Source: Paenibacillus nuruki
Lineage (GTDB): Bacteria > Bacillota > Bacilli > Paenibacillales > Paenibacillaceae
Length of the DNA: 64,000 bases
NCBI RefSeq assembly: GCF_001721045.1
Contig: NZ_MDER01000031.1
Coordinates: 186,001 to 250,000, forward strand
Direction: 5' to 3'
Shown here piece after piece: positions 9,360-17,608 of this stretch. The translations under genes and the position numbers were made by a program. Under the pieces are notes generated by a model. The model was given only the letters and a program-made list of their open reading frames with translations. It made no database searches and was not told the origin of the DNA. Position 1 is the first letter of the stretch, and each line of letters begins with the position of its first letter.

Positions 9360-10445
9360 ATGAAAAAAGGATTGTTATGTCTGTTGAGCTGGATTATGGT
9401 ATTTGTTGTCATTATGCCTAGCCATACCACTCATGCTGTCAATGTAAAAGGAAGTACATATCAAAGCATATTTTTATTTGTAAATGGTACATTTCAGATC
9501 ACCCAGCAATACACCCAGTTCGTGAACAACAACAAACTGTATATTCCGATTAAGATCATGGATCGGATTCCAGGCATTACGATTCAATATGGGAGTCCGC
9601 TTACGATTACTGGTAATAAAGGTAGTATTACGGTCAATGAATCCAATTCATTTGCTTATGCAGGTGTAACTTATGTGATGTACAAATCGTTGTTAGCGAT
9701 TACCGATTTGGATGGAAAATATGCGTCTAGTGCTCAATCCTTATTTATTTGGAGTGATGATGAAGGCAAGCGTGCATCCAGTGAGATTTTGACTAACATT
9801 AGTCAGCTTCCTGCGAAGTACGGTTATTTTATCGGTCAAAAAATATATCCGTTTTATTATCCGGGAGCCTACTGGATCACCAATATACGCTATGCTTCTT
9901 CCAGCTTGTATCTAACGATTCAAAATAAATCAGGCGATACGTATGAGTTCAATAGTCCAGTATCTGATTTGGACTTTCTGTTAGATAGCGAACTGACATC
10001 ATTTAACCAGAACTGGCACGGCAAATTTGTCTGGTTCGACAATCGTGCATATAATGGAAGCGGTCTTAACCATTTGGAGAAGTTAACATTTATCGCTGTG
10101 CGAGTAAATGATCAAAATGATGCTTTTGTTACGTTGCAAAAATCCAATGGTAAGCAAGTCCAGATCAAACTCAATCGGCAATATGATACAGGTATGATGC
10201 TAAGTGATATCTTATGGGCCAAAAATCCACGCACTGTGTACAATTGGAGCAATAGTGTCTGGACAGCTATTAGTAAAAATAAATTATTAAGCAATATGAC
10301 CCGCGAACAGGTTACATTATCTTGGGGCGAACCTTCTGATAAAAATACGTATCAATCATCTTCTTTAACGTATGAGCAATGGATCTATTCTGGAGCCTAT
10401 CTGTATTTCTGGAACGGTCGCCTCAGTTCAGCACAAAGTCGTTAA
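9360..10445 (+). CDS. Secreted protein of unknown function, copper-amine-oxidase-N-like domain
   Basis: The first ~26 residues form a clear signal peptide (MKKGLLC, hydrophobic stretch, cleavage after THA). The next ~120 residues (LFVNGTFQ, NNKLYIPIKIMDRIPGI, TITGNKGSITVN, VTYVMYKSLL) resemble the copper amine oxidase N-terminal or stalk-like repeat common in secreted Paenibacillus proteins: a short beta-rich unit with a YIPI/VPL-type motif. The middle part, rich in aromatic and Ser/Asn residues, is not recognised. The C-terminal ~40 residues (NMTREQVTLSWGEPSDKN followed by YEQWIYSGAYLYFWNGRL) look like a small SmpA/OmlA-type fold. No enzymatic motif is seen. The start is fixed by AAAAAGGGG ten bases upstream, which lies within the stem described above. 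Confidence 0.6.
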   Translation: MKKGLLCLLSWIMVFVVIMPSHTTHAVNVKGSTYQSIFLFVNGTFQITQQYTQFVNNNKLYIPIKIMDRIPGITIQYGSPLTITGNKGSITVNESNSFAYAGVTYVMYKSLLAITDLDGKYASSAQSLFIWSDDEGKRASSEILTNISQLPAKYGYFIGQKIYPFYYPGAYWITNIRYASSSLYLTIQNKSGDTYEFNSPVSDLDFLLDSELTSFNQNWHGKFVWFDNRAYNGSGLNHLEKLTFIAVRVNDQNDAFVTLQKSNGKQVQIKLNRQYDTGMMLSDILWAKNPRTVYNWSNSVWTAISKNKLLSNMTREQVTLSWGEPSDKNTYQSSSLTYEQWIYSGAYLYFWNGRLSSAQSR

Positions 10446-10458
10446 GTCAAAATATATG

Positions 10459-10498
10459 AAACCAGCTACTTCTTCCACAAGAATGAGCTGGTTTTTTG
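10459..10498 (+). terminator. Intrinsic terminator
   Basis: AACCAGCT and AGCTGGTT form a stem around a 17-nt loop, followed by TTTTT. It closes the secreted-protein gene. Confidence 0.8.
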
Positions 10499-10543
10499 TT
10501 TGAATGAAATAAGCACTTTTATTGATGTTTATTTTAAGTTTAG

Positions 10544-10572
10544 TTGAAGTTTAAGAATGGACATTGTATGAT
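10544..10572 (+). promoter_or_regulatory. Promoter of the HTH/TumE-like operon
   Basis: TTGAAG, a 17-nt spacer and TATGAT give a SigA-type promoter whose predicted start point (~10579) is only about 13 nt before the ATG. The GAGGTG ribosome-binding site would start almost at the 5' end of the mRNA. Confidence 0.5.
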
Positions 10573-10591
10573 AAAGATAGAGGTGAAAATT

Positions 10592-11272
10592 ATGAGTACA
10601 TTAACAGAACGAGAAATTGCTTTGGCAGAAGCCATTATAATTCCATCTTTAATTGCCCAACAATTGGATCAACAAGATCAGGTTCAATTATCTACTTTTC
10701 TCAAAGTATTACTTAAATATATCGAAAAGACGTCTCCTATATCTGCTGAACACCTTGTGCAACAAATTCATTTAGAAGATGATTTAACTGTGCAACAATT
10801 ACAACAATATTTTCAATTAATTCTTGTTCATCAAATCAATATAGCGACTGACCCTACGATTTCGAACAAAAAATATACTACTGGAGATATTGCACGCTTT
10901 TTTGGAGTCAGTGTAGCTACAATCAATAATTGGATCCATAAAGGTCGAATTGTAGGTGTAGAAAAAGGGGAACGTTTCAAACAAGCACGTATTCCAGAAG
11001 ATGCTATTTATCTGTCCACTACTGGAGAAAATATCACGATTAAAGAAGCTTCTGAGTTATACCAAACTGAAGTAGAACGAACATCTCTTCGTCCTACAAC
11101 AGCTATTGAAGAAATGAAAGAACTGATTGATGCGATTTATCATTATGAACAAAAGTACAAGGGTACTTATGAAGAAGTGACAGTTACATCTACTATAATG
11201 ACATCACAACAACAACGCGATTTTACAGAATGGCAACAATTGTTGCGAACATTACAGGATTTTAAACGATGA
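10592..11272 (+). CDS. HTH (MerR/excisionase-like) protein, putative antitoxin
   Basis: A ~226-residue protein starting at the ATG preceded by GAGGTGAAAATT. A helical N-terminal part (about 1-85, many Gln/Leu) is followed by a winged-helix DNA-binding segment of the MerR or excisionase type (YTTGDIARFFGVSVATINNWIHKGRIVG, then RFKQARIPEDAI), a linker and a second short segment (TIKEASELYQTE) that looks like the start of another such motif. Its stop overlaps the start of the next gene in ATGA, so the two are translationally coupled. A DNA-binding first gene coupled to a small TumE-type second gene is the classic autoregulated toxin-antitoxin arrangement. The antitoxin role is inferred from context, not from homology I can verify. 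Confidence 0.7.
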   Translation: MSTLTEREIALAEAIIIPSLIAQQLDQQDQVQLSTFLKVLLKYIEKTSPISAEHLVQQIHLEDDLTVQQLQQYFQLILVHQINIATDPTISNKKYTTGDIARFFGVSVATINNWIHKGRIVGVEKGERFKQARIPEDAIYLSTTGENITIKEASELYQTEVERTSLRPTTAIEEMKELIDAIYHYEQKYKGTYEEVTVTSTIMTSQQQRDFTEWQQLLRTLQDFKR

Positions 11273-11682
11273 CTGTACGTTATCCTTCTAATATTACACT
11301 TATAGAAAAAGAATTTCGTCACATCATTACAGATCTGCGTGATGGAGACGGTTCGGGGCTTATGAGTAGCTTGTCTTTTCAACGATATACTATTGTTTTT
11401 GTAGATGGTGGTAAGCTTAGAATAACAGAACGAATCAGTAAAGGTATTATTGACTATTCCTATTATGATTGGGAACAATCAGAAGGTAGAATTATTAAAT
11501 TTCATTCTGAACCGCATCCTGATGACCCCAAATATCAGACGTTGACTGAGCCCCATCATATTCATCCACCTGATGAAGCAAAATTGCATAATCTAACACG
11601 TTATTCTAACTTTTATCATCAAGAACTTCCTGCTATTCTCGAACTTATTTTTATTCATATGATGAGTAAAGAAACATTGTAA
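11269..11682 (+). CDS. TumE-like (DUF6516) protein, putative toxin
   Basis: A 137-residue protein that fits my memory of the DUF6516/TumE family: a central beta-rich core (YTIVFVDGGKLRITERIS, GIIDYSYYDWEQSEGRIIKFH) followed by a histidine-rich HHIHPPDEAK segment and a helical tail (HQELPAILELIFIHM). TumE of the TumE-TumA pair was described as the toxin of a type II system. The 4-nt ATGA overlap with the preceding HTH gene supports a pair. The partner here carries a MerR/excisionase-like HTH, whereas the TumA partners I recall are XRE-type. No catalytic residue can be named. A strong terminator ends the two-gene unit. Confidence 0.68.
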   Translation: MTVRYPSNITLIEKEFRHIITDLRDGDGSGLMSSLSFQRYTIVFVDGGKLRITERISKGIIDYSYYDWEQSEGRIIKFHSEPHPDDPKYQTLTEPHHIHPPDEAKLHNLTRYSNFYHQELPAILELIFIHMMSKETL

Positions 11683-11707
11683 TTCTATCGAAGTATGTAC
11701 ATACAAC

Positions 11708-11745
11708 AAAAAGGAGAGCTATCTATAGGATAGCCCTCCTTTTTT
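11708..11745. terminator. Bidirectional terminator between TumE-like gene and endoglucanase
   Basis: AAAAGGAG-GCTATC and GATAGC-CTCCTTTT pair around TATAG with a small internal mismatch. T-runs occur on both strands, serving two converging genes. Confidence 0.88.
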
Positions 11746-11775
11746 AATCTCAGTATAATAATAATGAATTCTTCA

Positions 11776-13335
11776 TTATGGAGTTGTGCCCCATACTAAA
11801 GTACCTTTATTGTAAATACTTGCTTTGTTCCAATCGGTTAGCGTAGTCTGATTAGCTCCATAAGAGTAATCGTTAGCTTCATTATAATTACTCCAATCGG
11901 CTGGATGAATACGAGCTTGGATATCTCCGCTTTGTCCTCCAGCTGGAATAGAACCCGCTCCACTCCCAAAACTGAACTCGACATAGCGATTAGCTGTCGT
12001 TTTGGATGCTGTCGGTGTACCAAACGCACCACTAATATGAGTTCCGCCTACACTCGCCCAGTCGATAAAAAATTGTTGCTTTTGCTGACTTTCGTCACTG
12101 TAATAGTAACGAATTTTGAGATCACTTAGATCTACAGCTGTACTGCCATTGTTTTTAATATTGAAAATAGGTCGAATGGCATTATCGGTCGGATTACTAT
12201 CACCATTACGATATTGCAATACCAGTTTGCTTTTAGTATCTGTTGGTGTCGTTGTACCTGTATCTCCACTGCCTGTAGTCGGAGGCGTTGGAGTATCTGT
12301 ATTTGGTTCTGTTGTACTCGTAGTTGTGGTTGCTCCTAGACGAATCTCATCACGTACAAATTTGCCTGAAGTCGTCAGATTATTCGCTGTCCATCCACCG
12401 CTAGAATTGGCTCCGGCTACAAGTGCTGCTGAAGCTTCATTTTTATCTGCAAGTGACCAGTTTGCCCAACTAATCTTACGATTGGCTAAGAAATTAGTCC
12501 ATACTTTCGATTCGCTTAAGAAAGGTCCGCCATTCCCTGAAGCGTCGCTAGTTCCCCACTCGGTGATAAACACAGGGGCTTTTTTGCTAAGTGCATAATC
12601 GATCCGATCTCGTAAAAATTGTCCGTGGGTCCCTGCATAAAAATGGACTGCATACATCGTATTTTTATCAGGTAACTGGTTGTCTGCCGCATCGTGCACA
12701 TCCTGACTCCACGTACCTGTACCTACAATAATAATATTATCTGGATCTTTGGCACGAATGACCTGCGTGACTTCTTGCGCATATGGACGAATCTGCCCAT
12801 TCCATGTCACTCCACCGTTCGGTTCATTAGCTAACTCATAGATCACGTTCGGTGAATCTTTGTATAGACCTGCCATTTCACTGAAAAAGGCTTTGGATTG
12901 CGTTTTGTAAATATTCGGATCATTATCTGAAAGAATATGCCAATCGATAATCACATAGACGCCAAGATCCTGTGCTGCTGCAACCGCTTCTTTCACTTTA
13001 TTTTTAAGTGATGGATTTGAAATGTATCCATTTTCTGCGGTATACATCGCTACACGAAATACTGTAATTCCCCAGTCATCTCGTAACCATTTCATCGTAT
13101 CTTTATTCACATAGTTGCCGAACCATTGAATACCGTGAGAACTCATTCCTTTTAATTGTACAGGCACGCCATTTTTATCGACCAATTGTCCGTTAGCAAT
13201 TGATAATTGACCATACTTCTGCACTGGCGTTGTCGCTGCACTTGCTTGTGGTACCCAGACGGAAGTGGTTAGCGATAACGTCAATACAGCAGTTAATACC
13301 GAAGCGCTCCACTTCTTAAACATCGTCTTTTTCAT
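11776..13335 (-). CDS. eglS: Secreted endo-1,4-beta-glucanase, GH5 with C-terminal CBM3
   Basis: Extracellular cellulase that cleaves internal beta-1,4 bonds of cellulose. A signal peptide of ~33 residues ends in QASA. The GH5 barrel (about 40-330) shows the acid/base Glu in [10 protein letters not shown] (~residue 171), the nucleophile Glu in FITEWGTS (~258), the RVAMYT strand and the VHFYAGTHG histidine. A Thr/Pro/Ser linker (about 335-370) leads to a family 3 carbohydrate-binding module ([37 protein letters not shown]). At 519 residues with this architecture it matches B. subtilis EglS/BglC. The start has AAGGTGAG at ~14 bases; the alternative would truncate the signal peptide. No cre site was seen nearby. 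Confidence 0.95.
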   Translation of the reverse strand: MKKTMFKKWSASVLTAVLTLSLTTSVWVPQASAATTPVQKYGQLSIANGQLVDKNGVPVQLKGMSSHGIQWFGNYVNKDTMKWLRDDWGITVFRVAMYTAENGYISNPSLKNKVKEAVAAAQDLGVYVIIDWHILSDNDPNIYKTQSKAFFSEMAGLYKDSPNVIYELANEPNGGVTWNGQIRPYAQEVTQVIRAKDPDNIIIVGTGTWSQDVHDAADNQLPDKNTMYAVHFYAGTHGQFLRDRIDYALSKKAPVFITEWGTSDASGNGGPFLSESKVWTNFLANRKISWANWSLADKNEASAALVAGANSSGGWTANNLTTSGKFVRDEIRLGATTTTSTTEPNTDTPTPPTTGSGDTGTTTPTDTKSKLVLQYRNGDSNPTDNAIRPIFNIKNNGSTAVDLSDLKIRYYYSDESQQKQQFFIDWASVGGTHISGAFGTPTASKTTANRYVEFSFGSGAGSIPAGGQSGDIQARIHPADWSNYNEANDYSYGANQTTLTDWNKASIYNKGTLVWGTTP

Positions 13336-13562
13336 TAATTATCAGCTCACCTTCTTAATTAATGTAAAATTATGTTATTTTTAGATATTCACCTATTATA
13401 GAGTAACTTTAGTCATAAATATAGTTTTTTGTGTAAAAGAGACTAATTAATACCATAATATAGGTGATAGTATGTATTACCTTATGCAGATGATCTGAAT
13501 CTGTTTTAACGCCATTTTCCTTATTGTTATACTGTTACTTTTTGAATATATAAAAGCAATAC
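13336..13562. other. Intergenic region upstream of the endoglucanase
   Basis: An AT-rich stretch that should contain the endoglucanase promoter on the minus strand. I could not single out a convincing promoter or operator. Confidence 0.4.
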
Positions 13563-13610
13563 AAAAAGCCAACTCACTTCAGAAAAATGCTCTGAACATA
13601 AGTTGGCTAA
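13563..13610 (-). terminator. Intrinsic terminator of the MFS transporter gene
   Basis: Minus strand: AGCCAACTTATGTTCAG and CTGAAGTGAGTTGGCT pair around a short loop, followed by TTTTT. Confidence 0.8.
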
Positions 13611-13631
13611 AAGCTGTTAAAGAATGATTTG

Positions 13632-14915
13632 TTATTTGATAGATCCTTCTGCATGTGCAAATTCGTTCTGTTCGACCTGCATATTGGATTCTTTGGCATA
13701 TAGTACATAAGTGATCAGACTCAATAATGCGACAATTGCCATCATCCATTGCACATACGAAGGAGAGACTGTATCCAGCATACGCCCTGCCACAACAGAG
13801 AACAATCCTCCGCCAATCGCACAACCTGCCATGACGATACTGGTATTGCGGGCTATATTTTTGGGCATTAACTTTTTCATATAGACCAGTGTAACCACAT
13901 AAAGACCGGATAACATTAACCCTAACAATACGATCAATGTATAGCTCAGTACAGGATTGCGATTAAGAGCAAATAAAGACAGTAACACGATCATACTGCT
14001 CCAATGAATAAATAGGTAACGACGATAGCCGATCCGTTCTGCTTCATAACCGGCAAACATCCGTCCTACAATCATCGCCGCCCAGAACACTGTGACACTG
14101 ATCGGTGCTGTTCCTGCATCTGCCATACCTGTTTCTAACATCAAAGATGGCAAATAATTGACCAGCCCAATATCAGTCGCTCCATATAAGAAAAAGAGAA
14201 ATACAAACGATGGTAATAACAGACTTCCACCTACCCACAATCGTTTAAGTCGAGCAGAAGGATGATTTGTTGCCGCTGCTGCAACTACAGCACCAACAGG
14301 CCCTGAAGAAGCGGCTGTTGCTGGAACCACATGAGGAAGATCCGTCAGATGACGTGGTAAAAATAACGATTCCACCCCTTCAAAACGACTGAATCGCACA
14401 AACAAAGATAAAAAGATACAATACACTGCTATTCCTAATAGCGCATAATTCCATAACCCAGAACGAACTAACATTCCGATCGCTAATGGGAATAATAATG
14501 AACCTACCCCAAAAGCAATTTCCAAACGACTCATGGCAATCGCCGCATTAGATTGTAACCCTTCCAAAATAACTGCGGCAATCACGGACTCAATAATGCC
14601 TCCAAGGAATCCTGCTATCGCAATACCTACAATTAAGATCGACCATGGAGGTAAGAAAGCAATCAAAATATAACAAGCTGCTACACCGATTGCGCCTATA
14701 TGTAACATCGTTTTTTTCGATATCCGATTGGCTAACCATGGCTGAATTAACATCCCAATAATCGATGCTCCAAATTCAATAAATATCAGTGCCCCTGCAT
14801 CGGTATAATCCCGATCATAGAGCGGCAATAATACGGTGACAATCGCTGCCACGGTGACTTTAATGGCACCCATTAATAAATAAAATAAACTTCCCATCCA
14901 AATCAAACGTTTCAA
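13632..14915 (-). CDS. Major facilitator superfamily transporter
   Basis: A 427-residue integral membrane protein with ~12 predicted transmembrane segments in two halves, separated by a hydrophilic loop rich in Ala/Pro (about 205-230, with an AAVVAAAATNHPSAR-like stretch). The first loop after helix 2 reads ANRISKKTMLHIG, and the corresponding loop in the second half is YEAERIGYRRYLFI, matching the MFS loop 2/8 pattern of basic residues. It resembles FucP/YfkF-like sugar or drug transporters but substrate cannot be assigned. The start is TTG, preceded by AAGGAGGG nine bases upstream; no in-frame ATG is nearby. The gene is monocistronic and not clearly linked to either neighbour. Confidence 0.82.
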   Translation of the reverse strand: MKRLIWMGSLFYLLMGAIKVTVAAIVTVLLPLYDRDYTDAGALIFIEFGASIIGMLIQPWLANRISKKTMLHIGAIGVAACYILIAFLPPWSILIVGIAIAGFLGGIIESVIAAVILEGLQSNAAIAMSRLEIAFGVGSLLFPLAIGMLVRSGLWNYALLGIAVYCIFLSLFVRFSRFEGVESLFLPRHLTDLPHVVPATAASSGPVGAVVAAAATNHPSARLKRLWVGGSLLLPSFVFLFFLYGATDIGLVNYLPSLMLETGMADAGTAPISVTVFWAAMIVGRMFAGYEAERIGYRRYLFIHWSSMIVLLSLFALNRNPVLSYTLIVLLGLMLSGLYVVTLVYMKKLMPKNIARNTSIVMAGCAIGGGLFSVVAGRMLDTVSPSYVQWMMAIVALLSLITYVLYAKESNMQVEQNEFAHAEGSIK

Positions 14916-15081
14916 AACTGCCTTCCCTCCTTCATCAGTCTGCTCCTACTCTATCAAGCGCACTGCTAACTGCAAGAATTATACTTCTTCTATAGTGCAG
15001 ATGCATTCAATTTTCATCATTTCTTAAATTTTCATGAAAAATGTTGTTATGCGCTATTCTGCTTACATATATAGACAATAC

Positions 15082-15128
15082 AAAAGTCACCTGCATACTC
15101 TCATTTGGAGAGTATGCAAATGACTTTG
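15082..15128 (-). terminator. Terminator of the McrBC-like operon
   Basis: TGCATACTCTC and GAGAGTATGCA form a perfect 11-bp stem extended by AAAGTCA/TGACTTT. The minus-strand read-out ends in TTTTGT, a modest T-run. Confidence 0.75.
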
Positions 15129-15154
15129 ATCTATTTTCCAAGTTGAAAAACGGT

Positions 15155-17608
15155 TCACTCTTCTTCTACGCTCACATCTAACACATGCTTCGCTAGATCC
15201 ACATACGTGTTGTCTAGCTTCACTTTCACTTTGCCTAATCTGCGCTTTTCACGCCACTTGGCTAGATCAGCTTCAGAGTCTAATCGCAATTCAGCTAATT
15301 CTTCGGCACGATCAAACATGTATTTACTGGTGTACAGCAATGTATAAATACCTTGCCCTGCCAATGCAATAGGTTCTGTTCGTTCTTGCCACTCGGTAAC
15401 TGTAAATTTTACATATAATAAATGAGCTTTCTGCGGTTCGGCAGGAATTTCGGTAATATTGGATCGCTTGACGATATCCCATCTGTCTACTTTGCCATAA
15501 TAGCTTATACCCGTTCTACCTAAGGCTTCAAACTTTCGTCTGGATTCACACATCGCTACATACTCAATCTGTGTAATAACCTGTGTATCTACAAAGTTAG
15601 CTAACGGAACATGATAAAAGCGATAGGCAAGAGCCACCTGTATCTGCTCCGGTCCTCGCACCGATCCAATCAGCATATTTTTGTCGACTAATTTGTTTTG
15701 GTAATAGGCTTGAGTTCCCCGTGGTGAAGGAGAACGTTCATACGCTTTTTCAGGGCTATCTTGAATTAGCTCATCCAAAAATTGCTCGACCAGACTTGTT
15801 GCATTAGGCAAAAAAGGAAAAGCTCCTACATTCAGCTTACGTATACTGCGGTAAAAGTGATGTTCACGGAATTGCTCTTCATCACCATAGGGAAATAATA
15901 CATAGGCTCCAAACATACTACGCTCGTACTTCTCTGCTGTAGACGCATGGACAATCGCATCACGGTAACGGTGCATTGTATTAATATCTTCTTCTTGCGG
16001 TCCCGGCTTGAGATAAGCAGAAGCATACGGCGACCCTTCTACCGCGGCATTTAACTTGTATTTGGCATCAAAAATAAAACTGTATTCTTTCTTCTGCCCT
16101 GCATCTACCTTCATTAAAGACAGCACATTATCCGGTCGCTGTGGCAATGTAGGGGTGACCTCTTTGCTCGGTAGACTGTTGTAATAGAGCACAAACGTTT
16201 CATTATTACGTGGATTCAGATATTCCATACGAGATTGCTGTCCTCTGCCTAACGTCACAAATAATCCGCTATGGTTGAGCCTTATCAGATTTTGCTTAAT
16301 CAATGGATATTTACGGCTAAGCAATTCATTTAACTTCAAAAAGCACCAGTATTCATAGATTTCTGCAATATCTTTCATGGATAGACGCAATAGATCGCTT
16401 TGGATCGACAAACCTTTTAGTAGCAAAAGGTAATACCGATACATTTCCCGATACCCCGGTGCCATCTGGAGAACCAGACTGCTACTCATTTGTCGCATGG
16501 GTGAGATCGCTTGTAACCATTCTAGAGATAACAACTGTTCTAATCGGGAGATCATCTGGTCTACACGCTGTACGAACACCGGATCATACGCTCGACTACG
16601 GAAATTCTGTGGTTTTGTTAACTGGTTATACTGATCTCGTAACTGTTGTAACTTGCTTAAAATGCGCTCTAACATCCAACGCAAAAACCGATTTTCTGCG
16701 GTATCATAAGAGATGTGCTTGACCGTATCCAGTAAATGAGTCGGCTGGTAACGCTCGGCCCCAATCGGTAACCATCCATGTACAGCATCTTGCTCCACAT
16801 ACTGCGGATGTCTGGCTAAATAAGCATTGTTGCGATTACTGCCCCGCTTGACCCTTGCTGCTGGTCTACGTTCTAGCGATTGATCCAGCTTATGATGAGG
16901 TTGTCGATTGATTCGCTCCATAGCCGTCTCCATCTGGTGAAAGAGATGAGTAATCAATGCAAAAAACTCACTCAAACTCTGGTGCTCGGTCTCTCGAATA
17001 CGCACAGATTGGTATGTTCGTTTGAGAAAGTCGAACGACAGATTATAGACTTGCTCATTCACTTCACGAAGTAACTGGATATAATCTTGCTTATAATCCA
17101 GCTTCGAAGGGAAAATTTCCAGTTCGATCAACAACAATCGCTGTCCTCTACTGCGTAATTCCAATTCAGTAAAACCGACTTCATTTTTAAAATTCAACAG
17201 ACCCGACAATACCTGCTCCCCTTTAGACGTGACAGCTTCACGAAGAGCTAAGCTATCATGGTGAAAGGTTAGAGGTAATTGCATATCATCATCTGACTTA
17301 ATCAACAAAAATTCATAGTTCTGTTGCTCATAAAAACAAGGAAAAGACGGTGTTGTCCCGTCCCATAGTATCAGTTTATTTTCAGTTGGTGAGAACACAG
17401 AGATCTTTTCAATAACCACATCAGGTGAAAGAGAACGACAGATCAGATGCGCATCGACCCATTCTCCTTCTTGGCGGTGCAATTGTAACGTTTCGACCAC
17501 CGGATGATACGGCTTGCCTTTGATATAAATCGTACCAATATTACATGTCACTTCTAATAGATCAGTACTATGATTAAGAAATCCAGTAGGATGTGAATCC
17601 ATCTTCAT
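15155..17608 (-). CDS. McrC-like nuclease subunit of a type IV restriction system (DUF2357, PD-(D/E)XK)
   Basis: An 817-residue protein with a long N-terminal DUF2357-type region (about 1-300) and a C-terminal PD-(D/E)XK nuclease core of the McrC/DUF524 kind: IYEYWCFLKLNELL around 420, then PDNVLSL (~493), FIFDAKYKLN (~514) carrying the D..DxK catalytic set, and EEDINTMHRYRDAIV, the usual McrC helix. In McrBC systems this subunit cuts DNA when activated by the GTPase McrB, usually at modified cytosines of foreign DNA. Its start overlaps the end of the upstream mcrB-like gene by 35 nt and has GTGAGG six bases upstream, so the two are co-translated. The modified base recognised cannot be read from sequence. 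Confidence 0.82.
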   Translation of the reverse strand: MKMDSHPTGFLNHSTDLLEVTCNIGTIYIKGKPYHPVVETLQLHRQEGEWVDAHLICRSLSPDVVIEKISVFSPTENKLILWDGTTPSFPCFYEQQNYEFLLIKSDDDMQLPLTFHHDSLALREAVTSKGEQVLSGLLNFKNEVGFTELELRSRGQRLLLIELEIFPSKLDYKQDYIQLLREVNEQVYNLSFDFLKRTYQSVRIRETEHQSLSEFFALITHLFHQMETAMERINRQPHHKLDQSLERRPAARVKRGSNRNNAYLARHPQYVEQDAVHGWLPIGAERYQPTHLLDTVKHISYDTAENRFLRWMLERILSKLQQLRDQYNQLTKPQNFRSRAYDPVFVQRVDQMISRLEQLLSLEWLQAISPMRQMSSSLVLQMAPGYREMYRYYLLLLKGLSIQSDLLRLSMKDIAEIYEYWCFLKLNELLSRKYPLIKQNLIRLNHSGLFVTLGRGQQSRMEYLNPRNNETFVLYYNSLPSKEVTPTLPQRPDNVLSLMKVDAGQKKEYSFIFDAKYKLNAAVEGSPYASAYLKPGPQEEDINTMHRYRDAIVHASTAEKYERSMFGAYVLFPYGDEEQFREHHFYRSIRKLNVGAFPFLPNATSLVEQFLDELIQDSPEKAYERSPSPRGTQAYYQNKLVDKNMLIGSVRGPEQIQVALAYRFYHVPLANFVDTQVITQIEYVAMCESRRKFEALGRTGISYYGKVDRWDIVKRSNITEIPAEPQKAHLLYVKFTVTEWQERTEPIALAGQGIYTLLYTSKYMFDRAEELAELRLDSEADLAKWREKRRLGKVKVKLDNTYVDLAKHVLDVSVEEE

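Noticed and set aside
12116-12598. 160-codon open frame on the strand opposite the GH5 endoglucanase
   Set aside because: It lies fully inside the well-supported endoglucanase, has low-complexity Val/Pro-rich sequence mirroring the linker, and no ribosome-binding site.
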